A stretch of 64,000 nt of DNA from Edaphochlamys debaryana (Eukaryota; Chlorophyta; Chlorophyceae; Chlamydomonadales): contig JAEHOE010000039.1 in NCBI GenBank assembly GCA_016858145.1, positions 806,001-870,000 of the forward strand, written 5' to 3'. The notes beneath the pieces are model-generated. The model was given only the letters and a program-made list of their open reading frames with translations, made no database searches and had not been told where the DNA came from. The position numbers were made by a program, and so were the translations under genes. Below are positions 21,401 through 33,400 of this stretch, piece after piece. Positions within the stretch are counted from its first letter, which is position 1. Each line of letters opens with the position of its first letter.

Positions 21401-24400
21401 AGGAGCTGTTGGCCCGGCCCCTGGCGGTGCTGACCGCCTGCCCCGAGCGGGAGGCGCTGCAGCTGGCAGTGCGGCTGGCCACGGTGGGAGGGGGGGTCGA
21501 GGCGGGGAGGGGCTCGGGCTTGGTGGGAGGGCCTGCAGGGCTGCAGTGCAGTGTTCCCTCGGCTTACTCAAGCCGCCGCTAACATGCACGGCCGGGTGCA
21601 CACACGCTCTTGCCCCGCCAGGACGTGCCCGCGAGCGTGTTCCGCGGCGGTGCGGGCGCCCCTGCCTCCGGTGGCGCTGTGGACGGCGAGCCCTCCAACG
21701 CCGCCACTCAGCGGGAGCTGCGGCGCATCGTGGAGGAGATGCGCATGGAGGGGGAGCCGGGTGGGGGACCGGGGGGGGAGGGGTGCAGTTGGGCAGGGGT
21801 CGCCTTGACACGTTGAGACGTCAGGTGGGTTATGCTGGCTGCCTCACAGCCCCTACGTTCGCCTTTGCCCTCACGCCCTCCAGACGACCCCGATGCCGAC
21901 CCCGAGAGCGCCGAGGCCTTCAGTGACGACGACGCGCCCCCTCCCGGGGAGGCACTCTTGGACGACGAGGAGCTCCTGGAGCAGCAGGTGTGGGGGGGGA
22001 GAGAGATGCATTCACTAGCGCAGTGCTCTCAGTCGCTCTTAAACTCCAACTGGTGCAGGCGTCCACAAGCGTCAGTCAAGTCACGGCGACCGCCGGTCCT
22101 GGGGACGCGGACCACCCCCTGCGCGGCCTGCCCTGGCGCATCGTCAGCACCCGCCAGGCCTACGAGTCGTGGGGGCGCCTGGAGGACAGGTGGAGGTGAG
22201 CAATGTATCAAGGTGGAGGGCGCTGAGGGCGCTGCAAGGCGCTTACGGTTGAACTTGCGCTTGAATCATGTGCGCCACTTCCCCCCTCTCAGGCGCCTGG
22301 TGATGGCCCGCCTCCGCGCCATCGGCTCGGGCTACTGGGCCCGGTGCCGGGGGGCCAAGAAGCTGACCGCGGAGGACCCCAACCTGGCACAGCAGGTGAC
22401 GTGGGAACGGGCGGGTAACAGGGGCAAGAGTGTAACAGAGTGCAACGCCTCTGTCTACTGCTCGCAAACCCCAACCCTACGCCCTCCACAGGAGCTGTGG
22501 CGTCTCAAGCTGACCAAGGGAGGGCGCATCCTGTTTGAGGTGCGTTCTGCATCTGGCAATGGGCTCCGGTGCAATAGCCTCCAGGAGCTGAAGGGTAGTG
22601 CGTCACACGCCTGCACCACCTCCCCGCTGTCATCTCCACAGGTGGCCGTTGAGTACGACGAGGAGAGTCGCAGCTGGACGGAGATGATCCGCCTGTGGGT
22701 GAGTTGAGATGGCAGAGCGCCCGCTGGCAAGCATACTGCACACAGCTCCGCCTTGCTCCGGCCTCCCTCCGTTTCCCCGTCCCGCCAGTTCGTGACTCTG
22801 GACCACAAGGCCTACGAAGCCATGATCGAGCAGGTTCGACTGCTGAGCTGAAGGCAGGGGACTGCGGCGATGTTATCTGTGTCAGGAGGTTACTGATACG
22901 GACCACCCAGCTTGTCACATAAGCATCAAAGCTCTCTGTTAACTGTCCCAATCTTTCGCGCCCAGGTCCGCGCCTCCTTCCGCCGCACGCTGGCGATGCG
23001 GGAGCGGCTGCGGCTGGCGGCGGTGGGGGTGGAGGCCGGGGGCCCCGCGGGGGGCGCCCGCACACTGCAGCGCCTGCCCCGGCACTATCAGGCGGCGGCG
23101 GAGGAGGCGGGGCCACTGCAGCAGGGCACCCCTGCAGCCGCCCGCGCCCTCCGCGAGCACTTCCCCCCCGCCAACTGGGCCCAGGACAGCTACACGCTGC
23201 TCAAGTTCTACGCCCTGGACGCATACCTGCTCTCTGCGGTGCTCACGGGGCTCAAGGAGGCGCAGGTGGGGGTGGGTGGGGGGCAAGGGTGGGAGGACAG
23301 GGGGCGACAGGAGGGCAGGCGACAGGAGGGCAGCTGTTGGACCCCCAGCTCCCACATGCCTCTGCCCCTCTGCTCTCCAGGTCGACTTCCCCTTCAAGCT
23401 GTCCCCCCGGGAGTACGACCTCATCACCATGGCCCCCAACCCGCCCTCCTCCATCATCCTGCTGGGGAGGTCGGGCACCGGTGAGACAAGCGTCAGAGTG
23501 CACTGCAGCGTCCTCCTGCTTTGGAACCCGGTACTGCAGCCCCCCTCCCCTTGACCCCCGCCCCCCCCTCTTCCACCTCCCAGGCAAGACCACTGTCGCC
23601 GTGTACCGCATCTGGGGCGCCTGGCTGCGGCACCACACCAACCCCGCCCTGGAGCCCTGCAGCACGGTCTTTGTCACCGCCTCCGCCACGCTGCGGGAGC
23701 AGGTGGCCCGCGCCTTCCAGCGCCTGCAGAGCGCCGTGCTGCCGCCGGAGCAGTGGGAGCGCGTGCAGGCGGCAGCCACTGCCAGCTACCCCACCTTCCG
23801 GGACGTGCCCCCCGAGGCCTTCCCGCTCTTCCTGTCCAACCGCGCCTACCTGCGCATGCTGGACGGAGCCACGCAGCGGCCTTTCTTCCCGAGGGCGCTC
23901 AACGGGAGCATCATTCAGGTGGGTGGAGTGTCATGTGGGGGCAGGGGCAGGGCAAGGGAATGAGGTGGATGCTCCACAGACCTCACGTGCTGCACTTTCT
24001 CGCCCTTCCATCTCTCTCTCCCAGCGCCCCGGTGACTCTGAGCACCTGGACCCCGATGGCGCTGCGCTGGTGGTGGCTCTGGACGAGGAGGCCAGCGACG
24101 AGGAGGAGGACGAGGAGCTGGCGGGGGCGGAGGGGCAGGGCGCGGAGGGGGGCAAGGAGGAGGTGGCGCTGGAGGAGGAGGTGCAGGCGGCTGCAGCCCG
24201 GGCGCAGGAGGAGGAGGCGCGGGCGGCGGCGCTGGCGGACCTGGAGGCGGGGGCAGGGGAGCATTACGGCCGGGGCGTGGCGGGGCGTGCGCGGCTTAAG
24301 GACGAGGTCACGTACCAGACCTTCCTCACCGCATTCTGGAAGGACATCACAAGTGAGGGGGTTGGCAACAGGACGGGCTGGAGGCTGGTTAGGCGGTCGA

Positions 24401-27400
24401 CAGCGGCAGTGTCCCATACCCCTCTGACTGGTCAGACCGGCCGCCCAACCTTAATCCCTGTGCCCTTGTAACCCCTCGCCTTCCCCCCAGCCCCCAAGCA
24501 GCGCGATTGCGTCAATCCCGGCCAGGTGTACCAGGAGATCGTGTCGTACATCAAGGGCAGCGCTGAGGCCATCGCCAGCCCCAGCGGCTGCCTGACGCTG
24601 GAGTCCTACGTGGCACTGGGGCGCAAGCGGGCCGTCAACTTCAGCCCCGAGGAGCGGAGGGACCTGGTATGGCCCATCTTCGTACAGTGAGTGGAGCAGC
24701 GGGGATGGACAAGACTGGGGAGGGGAAACGGGTCTGAAGCAACCATGTGGCCTGCCCCTCCCCCTCTCCAGGTACGAGCGGCTGAAGCGGCGCCAGGGCC
24801 GCTGGGACCCCCTGGACCTGGTGGGGCACGTGTACCGGGAGCTGGCCAGCGGCCCGGGGGGGTACAGCGGCACGCCCATACACGCACTCTACAGGGACGA
24901 GGTGAGTGCTGGGAAAGGGCGGCAAGGCATTGAACGGAAAAAGCCAGGGAAGAGGCCAACCCTACCCCTGCCCCCCCCCTCTACCTCCCGCCTCCAGGTG
25001 CAGGACTTCACCCAGGGCGAGCTGCTCCTGGACATGGCGGTGGCGGCAGACCCCAATTTCCTCTTCTACTGTGGAGACACGGCGCAGACCATTGCCCGGG
25101 GCATTGGGTTTCGCTTTGCAGACATCCAGGTGCGACTGGGGGCGGCTGAGGTTGTTTGGGGCAGTCAGCGGTACTATGTACGGAGGGCGGCAGCTACCTC
25201 CTACCTCTGACTGGTACCTGCCCCCCGACCCTGTCCCAGGTTTTGTTCCACGAGGAGAACGAGCGGCGGCAGGAGGCGGCCCGGCAGCGCCTGCGGGCGG
25301 AGGCGGAGGCGCTGGCTGCGGCTGAGGGCCTGGATGTAGCGGCGGTGGTGGCCCGAGCGGCTGCCCGCGAGGGGCACGGCATGGTGATCTCCACTCCGCC
25401 CATCCATCAGCTTGACATGAACTACCGCACACACCAGGTATCCACAGGGGCAGGGAGAGGGGGAGGAGACGATGGAGGAGAGGAGAGGGGGTTGCCGAGC
25501 CCGTGCCACCTTGCTCTTAAGCACTTCCCCCGCCCTCCCCCGCAGGGCGTGCTGGACGTCGCCGCGCTGGTGGTGGACGCCCTGCGCCACTACTTCCCGC
25601 AGCAGCTGGACGCGGTGGCCCGCGAGAAGGCGCTGTTCCCGGGGCCGCACCCGCTGCTGCTGGGGGGCATCTCCTCGGACGACCTGGCCATCCTGCTCAG
25701 CGGGGCGGACAGGAACACCAGCATGGTGGGGAGGCCAAGGGAGGGGACTGGAGTAGGGAGCCACGTCTGCTGTAAGGAGCGTGCTCACTCCCTCCTGTGC
25801 TCCCCCTCTGCGCCCCTCAGGTCGAGTTTGGCGCCCACCAGGTGATCCTGGTTCGGCACATGGCGGCCGTTGAGTCCCTCCCGCCCGACATCCGGGACTC
25901 CAACGCCATCATCATGACCGTGCCGCAGGCCAAGGGGCTCGAGTTTGACGACGTGAGGAGGGCAGGGGTGGCACTCGACTCTGGGGCCTTGCGGCAGTGT
26001 GTGACTGCCTCTTCTCCCCGCCTCCCTCCCTCCTTCCATTGCCCAGGTGTTCATCGTGGACTTTTTCGCTGACTCTAGCGAGGAGGTCGAGTGGCGGGTG
26101 CTCTGCAACTACCTGGCTGAGCTACAGGAGAAAAAGGGGCGCATGCAGGACGGGCACCAGTACAGGATCACAGAGGTCAGTGGTGAATTCCTATGGGGAG
26201 GAGGGAAGCACTGAGCTTTACCTTCTGTACCTGCCACCCCTCCCACCTGACTCGCTCCTCCTTCCCTGCCCCTCCCCGGCCCCCCCAGGTGTCCGCCCCC
26301 GACCCCGGCTCTGTGCGCCCCCTCAAGGAGAAGGACCGCCTGGCCGTGGACGCCTCCCGCCACGTGGTGCTGGCCGAGGAGCTCAAGCATCTCTACACCG
26401 CCCTCACCCGTGCCAAGAACAACGTGGTCATCTTCGACCGCAACCCGGGCCGCCGGGCGCCCTTCTACCACCTGCTGCAGAGCCTGGGCATGGCCAGGAC
26501 GGTGCACAGGTGGGGGGCGGGGGAGGCTGGGGAAAGGGGCAAAGGTGGGAAGGGTCTGGAAGGTGAAACCCCCTGCCCCTCCATGTGCAGGTCCCTGCTG
26601 GAGGATGGTGCGGATGCGGTGCGGTACGGCCTCACACAGCAGGCCACCAGCAGCCGGGCGGAATGGGCCAAGCGTGCACGGAACCTGTTGGAGAATAAGT
26701 AAGAGAAGAGGACGGGATGCTGCAGGGCACGTTGGGAGGGTCCACCGGCAGCTGCCCACGTCTCAAGCACTCACCTTGCTGTTACCCTCCCCTTCCCAGG
26801 AACTACCCCATGGCCAAGAAGGCCTTCATCCAAGCGCAGGACCCGGTAAGAACACTACCCACACGGTCAGGACTCGACGGCAGTGAGGGGTATACCGTAT
26901 AGGCCCTCTACATTGCCGCCTGCAACTCCCCTGTCCTGCCCACTGCCCTTCTTCTTCCACCCAGGTCCGCACCCAGGTCGCGGACGCCTACCACCGGCGG
27001 CAGCGTGCAGGCCAAGAGGAGAGCGAGGCCGAGCAGCGGCGGCTGCTGGCGGGCGCAGCTCAGCAGCTGCTGGCGGCGGTGGCCCGCGCAGGGGAGGCGC
27101 CCGACCCCGTGGAGCCGGCGGAGCTGCGGCGCTGGGCGCAGGCGGCGAGCAGGTTCCTGCAGGTGCGGTGCCGGGACGAGGGGGGCGAGCTAGGGATGGA
27201 AGCGGGACGGCGTACTCAGATTGGTGGTGGACGGAGGGCGGTAAGCGGACCGTGGCAAGCAAGCTCGTGCCAACCCTTTTCACCCCCAACTGCTCCAGGC
27301 CTGTGGCGAGTCGGCTGCGTCTGCGGCCCTCCGCTTCAAGCTGGGCGGCTCCAAGGGGATGCTGGCGGCCCTGCGACTGCTGATCGAGTCCGGCCAGCAC

Positions 27401-30400
27401 AAGGAGGCGGCGGACTGCTGCCTGCAGGCGGCGGCGGGGCTGCTCGCACCCCTGCCCGCAACGGCCACTGCCTGCGCTGATGGCGACAGGGACGGTCTGG
27501 CGCTGCCTCATCCCGAGCCCGCCAGGGCCCAGGCCACGGCCCTGCCCTGGCTTGCCAAGGCGGTGGAGCAGCTGTGGAGTGCGGGGGACGTGGAGTCCCT
27601 CACGGCCCTGCTCGCGCCCAGGGGCTTCGGACGCAGCAGCGGCCAGAGAGGTGGCGACAGCGCTGCAGGCGGCGGGCTGGCGTGGACGGACGAGGAGGAT
27701 GCGGAGGAGGGCAAGGGACGCGAGGCGGAGCCTGCTGCAGAGGACGCTACTGCCAGCGGCGCCGACAACCCCGCCTTCGTGCCTCTGGCCCCGGCCCTGC
27801 ACGACATGCTCCAGCGGCGCTGGGCGGCCGACTACAGCCGCGCGCTGCCCCGTGTGGCCATGGCCCTCTCGGCCCAGGGCGCTCGGCGGCGGGCGGTGGC
27901 GGTGGCTGCGCTGCTGCCGAGCGCCGTGGAGCGAGACAACGTGCTGGCGGCCATGGGGTGCTGGCGGGAGCGGGCGAGGGCCAAGAGGTGGGGCCAGGGG
28001 GTGGGGGGGTGGACTGTGACAAAGCGGGCCTAGGGTGTTGGCCCATACATGACCCCTGCCTGCCCCTCCTCCCCTACCCCCAGCGCCACCGACCCCCTGG
28101 GCGCTGCCCAGCTGCTGGTGGACAACGGCGACCCCTCCCGCGCCGCCCGCCTGCTGCTGTCCGCCCTGGCCCCCGCCCAGGGCCGGGCCGCGGGGGCGGC
28201 CCTGGGCGCCTCCGAGGGCGCTGCCCTGGCGCTGCTGTCCCGCTGCGTGGCGGCGCAGACGGACGCGGGGGCGGCGGGGGCGCTGAGGCGGCAGATGGAG
28301 AGGCTGGCGGCGGAGGGGCCCGGGGGCCTGGCGGAGCGGCTGCTGCCGTACCGGGCCCAGGCGCTGTCCCTGGAGGCGAGGCTGCACCTGCAGACCTGGG
28401 CGGCGGGAGGGGGCGGAGGGCAGGCGGTGGCGGGGGGTGCCTCAGAAGAGGTGCCCGAGACGTGGGAGGCCAAGGCCGCGGGGACGCAGGGGCCGGCCGT
28501 CAGTGCGGCCGTCTGGTCCGAGGCCGCCCCTGTACTGCTGCAAGCGGCTGAGCTGCACCAGCGCTCCAAGCGGGGCTGGCTTGGGCAGGCGGACGCAGCG
28601 GCACTGGCGCTGGCGACGGCACCTGGGAGCGACACGGAGGCGGCGGAAGCAGCCCTGGCGGCTGCGGCAGCCGGGGAGGCGCCTGCCGTAACCGACCTCA
28701 CGTCGGCAGCCTCCTCCACCTCGGCCGCCCCCGCCCAGGCAGGGGATGCGACGGACCCCCTGCTGCGTGCCCTTGCGTTTGCAGTGACTCTGGCGGAGGA
28801 GGGCCGCGCAGCGGTGATCGCCCTCGGAGCCGCGTCCGCCCCGCCCGCCCCCGCCCGCAAGGCCGTTGGCGCAGGGGTGAAGAACTTCGCCTACTTCCGT
28901 GCGGCCCCCAGCGCCCCCGCCCTCACCCCCGCCCAGCGAGAGGCCCTGGCGGCGGTTGAGGCGCACTTCGGACTGGGGCTCTCCTCGCCGCTGGCCCCAC
29001 AGCTGTCGGGCAGGGGGGGGCAGGCAGGGTCCGCTGCGGCCCCCGAGCCCCGGCTCTCGGTCCGGGCCGCCAACGCCAGCTGGTGGGCGGCGCTGGGGCC
29101 CGCCTGCACAGCCAAGGGACGCGCAACCCTGCGAGCTGCCGCCGCCACCCCTCGAGCGGGGGCCACCCCAGTCAAGGGTGCTCCTCCCGCCAAGCAAGCT
29201 GGAGAGGATGCAGGGAAGGAGGCCAGGAAAGTGGCTGGGAAGGACACGGCAGCTGGCGGGGACAAGAAGAAGAGTTACGCCGCGGCCGCTGCTGCCCCCG
29301 CCGCCAGCAGGGCAGTAGATGTCCCCGACCCCAGCCAGTCCCCGACCACGCCCTCCCGTGAGCTGCTGCGCCGCTGCCAGGCCTCTGCGTGGGCCCAGGC
29401 GGAGGCGGCGTGTGGGGCCCTGGACGCTGACGGGCAGCTGCCCCGGGCGGCGGTGGCGGGTGTGGTGGCGAGGGACCTCGCGCTCAAGGGCTATGCGGTG
29501 GCGCTGGTGGCGGGGCGGGCGGCGATCAAGGCCTACCTGGGGGCCGGGGCGCTCCCTGCCGCCCCCGAGCCCCTCACGGCGGAAGCAGCGCTGGCCGCCC
29601 TCGGGCCCGTGGCTCGGGCGCTGCGGGCGGTGCAGGCGGCTGAGGGGCTGCTGAGGGCGACGGAGGCGGACGACATGCAGCTGGCGTGCGCGGTAGGTCG
29701 CGGGTCAGGCAGGGCCTGGTTTTGGTGGGTACCCGTGACGACTGAAGCCTGTGACAACCCCCTTCTTCCCGTGCAGCCGGCGCTCCGTTCTGCCCTCATC
29801 GCCCTCCGCCGCCGCGCCCTCGCCATCCTCGCCACGGCTGACCTCACCGCCCGCCCCTCCTCCGAGCTGCACACGACCCTGCTGCACCCGCCCACGCACC
29901 GCACCACCCGTGCCGACGGCAGCATCGTGACGGTGGGGCACGGGGCGCTGCTGGGCCTGCTGGTCGACACGGCAGGCGCGGGCAGTCGGGCCGAGGCCTG
30001 CTCGCTGCTGGAGCGCTGGGCGGAGCGGGACGTGGGCGACAGCGTGCCCCTGCGCAAGCGCCTGGCGCTGGCCCCCGCCGCGGCCTACGTGGCGTGGCGC
30101 ACACTGCACGTGGCGCTGGGGAGGGACCAGGCGGCGACGAGGTGGGCAGGGGCGGTGGGGGGGCAGGTGCTCGGGGTGACTGGGACCTGGGACCCTGTGC
30201 AAGAGCGCTGGCCTGACGTCACAGATTCCACGGATGTGCTTCTGGGGTGAGCCCCGGGCAGAATTTGGCGGTTTGAGCCTTGGGAAATGCCGACGCGCAC
30301 CCGACATGTCGTCGAAAGTGTTACACCAAGTTGCGCCCCTGGCCAAGTGCGCGATGGCGGTATGCATATATCAGCAACACTGGTTATGTAATGCTGCAAA

Positions 30401-33400
30401 AAGGAAGTCCCGACAATTTTGTGCGCAGCGTGCTGCGGTGCCAACCGTGGGTGCCAACTACGCTCAAACCTTTCCCGCGCATGCCTGCACCGAGCTTGAT
30501 GATGCTATATAACCAAAAGTAATTCCGATCGGTCGAGGAAGAGGTCGTTGCAACGCTTTGTCGCCGGTCGGCGTGAAATTGTGTTTCGCCCCGCGTCCCC
30601 CCGAAGCTTGACTTTTACCCCCCCAACCATCCTCGACCCCGCGCACCCCCTACTTGTACCTTGCAGGCTGCTCTCCTTCAGTAAGCAGTCCCTGAGTGAG
30701 GTGCCCCCGTCGCGTGTCGTGCGCTGTGTGGATGAAACGGGCCCGGCAGAGGCGGTGCTGGTGTCCGCTTTCAGTCTCTTCCGCTGCGAGGCGCCCCACC
30801 GGGCTCTCGGGGACATGCTCTACTACCTCTCGTTCTGCACCACCCGCGACGGTATCGCCAAGAAGGTTGGGGCGGACGGCCCCAAAGAGCCCGCAAAGGA
30901 CAAGAAGGCCCAGGGCGCCGGCGTGGCTCCTGGTGAGAATGCACGCGGGCTGACGGTCAGCTGATCCGGTTAGAGGAAGGTGCTTTAGTCAAGACTTCAC
31001 TTGCAAACATCTCGTGCAGGCATCTCAGCCCGCCCTCCTCACCTCTCACATGCCCCCCTCCCCCAGGCCTGCCCCTCCCCCTGGAGGCGTACGTGGAGCT
31101 GTGCGAGGTGGCCCTGGGTCAGCTGCTGCTGGGCGCATGCGACACGGCGCTGCTGGCGGGGAGCGTGGCGGGGGCGCTGGGGCTGCCGGGGCTGAGCGAC
31201 CCCAGCAGCGGGGGGCTGGCGGCCGTGGCGGCGGTGTGGGGTCGCTGCTGGCGCCCCGAGGAGGCGCAGGCGGAGGCGCAGCAGCGGGCGGCGGCGCAGG
31301 GGCCGGGCCGGGGCCAGGGCCCGCCCCGCAGCGCCCCTCCGCCCCCCAGCCCCAAGGAGGCGAGCGAGGCCGCCCAGGCTGCGCGGGAGGCCCGTCAGGA
31401 GCTGCCCAAACAGCTGCTGCTGGGCTGCCGCCTGCTGCTGCTGCTGGCAGCGCACGTGGCGGGAATGGTGGAGCAGGAGGGAGGCGCGGAGGGGGCCGGC
31501 AAGGGCGGTGCGGCGCTGTGCCACCCCGACCGAGCCCTGCTGCTGCAGCTGCTCCCCCTCATCGACGCCCCCAGCCGCCAGGACGCCATCTGCTACCTCC
31601 GCCCCGCCGCTGAGGTGGACAAGGTGCCTCGGGCGGGCGGCGCTCGCCTGCTGGCCCTGGCTCGGCGGCTGCTGGCGGCTGCGTCGTGCGGGCTGGTGTC
31701 CCTAGAGCTGCAGGAGAGGGTGGCGGCGCAGGCGCACCAGGCGGCACTGCAGGCGCAGAGCGTGGCAGTGCGGGCGGCGGAGCGGGCGGCGGAGGCGCAG
31801 GGACCCAAGGCGGTGGCAGCAGCCGTCAAGAAGGCCGCCGCCGCCCATGAGCCTCCCCCGCTCCGAGGCGGCTGGCCCCCGGAGGCCCTGGCGGCGCTGC
31901 GGGAGGCGGCCTCGCTGCTGGCTGCCCGGGTGGCACCCAACTGCTTCCAGCCCCCCGGGGCCGCCTCGGGCGCCGCAGGGCCCGTCTCCGCGGCCTCCCT
32001 GGCTCAGCTGGCGGCTGCCGTGCGGCGGCTGTGCCGGGAGGTGTCGGGGCGGGACGGGGGCGTGCGGCTGGTCAGCCGGGCAGCCGACCTGGCCTTCGAG
32101 GGCCTCGAGGCGGCGGGCGGAGGGGGCGGAGGCGGGGTCAAGCTGCCCAAGGGCAGCCCCCTCGCGCCCCTCTTCCAGGCGGCAGCGGCCAAGGTGCAGG
32201 TGCCGGGCGAGGCCCCCGTGGCGGGCGCTGAAGGTGGGTAGCAGGCTGGTGTCATAGGGCATGTGCCTCCTTACCTCACGCCGCATCACTTCTCGTGCCC
32301 TCTCGTCTGAACCGCGGCCCCCCCCCCCCTTTATTCTTTGCCTTTCAGGTCGAGTGCGCGCTGCTGCAGAGGCGGTGGTGGCGGTGGGCTCCAGGTGAGG
32401 GGCTCGTGGTGAGCTGACTAAGGAGTCCTTCAGCTTGTCGTACTGGTACCTCAACCACCCCTAACGCTCTCCTCTGCAGTGATTATCGCCCTGTCCATGT
32501 TATCCTTTTGGAGCGTGCTCGCGCCGCTGCCAAAATCCAGCGGGCGTGGAGGGAGTGGTGGCCGCGGACCAAGGCGGCGAGGGAGGAGGAGGCGGCGCGG
32601 GAGCGGCAGGCGGCGGCAGTCACAGCGCTGCGGGAGCGAGGCTCAATCAAGCTCAAGTGAGGCGGCGCGGGAGGGGCGACGACGGAGACTTGTGCGGGTC
32701 GAAGGGTCCACTCCGTGCTTCTCCAACGCAACCCTGACCGCGCCCTTTGTCCGCCCAGGGTGATGCTGCGGCTGTACCGGCGCTACCTGGCCGCCCGTGT
32801 GACGGCGAGGCGGGAGGAGGAGGCGCGGCGGCGGGAGGAGCTCGAGGGCGCTGGCGCCGAGGGCTGGGCGCTGCTCGACTCACACCTGGGGCTGAGCATC
32901 ACCGACGGCCGGTTGCAGGTGGGGCGGGGGCACCCCCTGATGACAAGCCTCAGCCTGGCATGCCTTTTCTTTGTAAGGCCATGCCCCAATGGAGTTGTTC
33001 CAGTACTGACGGCTGCGCACTGCCCCCTGTGCAGGCCGCGTACCTGGACGTCTTCTCCTGCCCCTGCTGCCCGCTGGCGGCCGTGAGCCTGCAGCAGTCG
33101 GCCCCGGGCCAGCAAGCCCCCGCCCTGGCGCCCGGGCAGGACCCGCTGCCCGCCATTCGCTCCTTCGTGCCGCACAAGACCCACCCGGTTCACCTGGAGG
33201 CGGCCGCGGCCTTCGCGGCCTTCCGTGGCCTGCTGCGGACGGAGGTGGCGCTGCTGCTGTCCGCCGCGGCCGAGGTGGAGCGGGAGCTGGAGGCGGCGAA
33301 GGAGTTGCTGGGCGCAGCGGCCGGTGAGCAGCGCAGACGGATGGGCACGGGCGGTCCACGGAGGCAGAGTTGTTTTAGGACCAGCTGCTGCCGTCTTTGT

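Noticed and set aside
26867..28387. 506-codon minus-strand open frame opposite helicase gene exons
   Set aside because: Antisense shadow of phase-consistent plus-strand exons; its composition is Arg/Pro/Gly-rich without family motifs.
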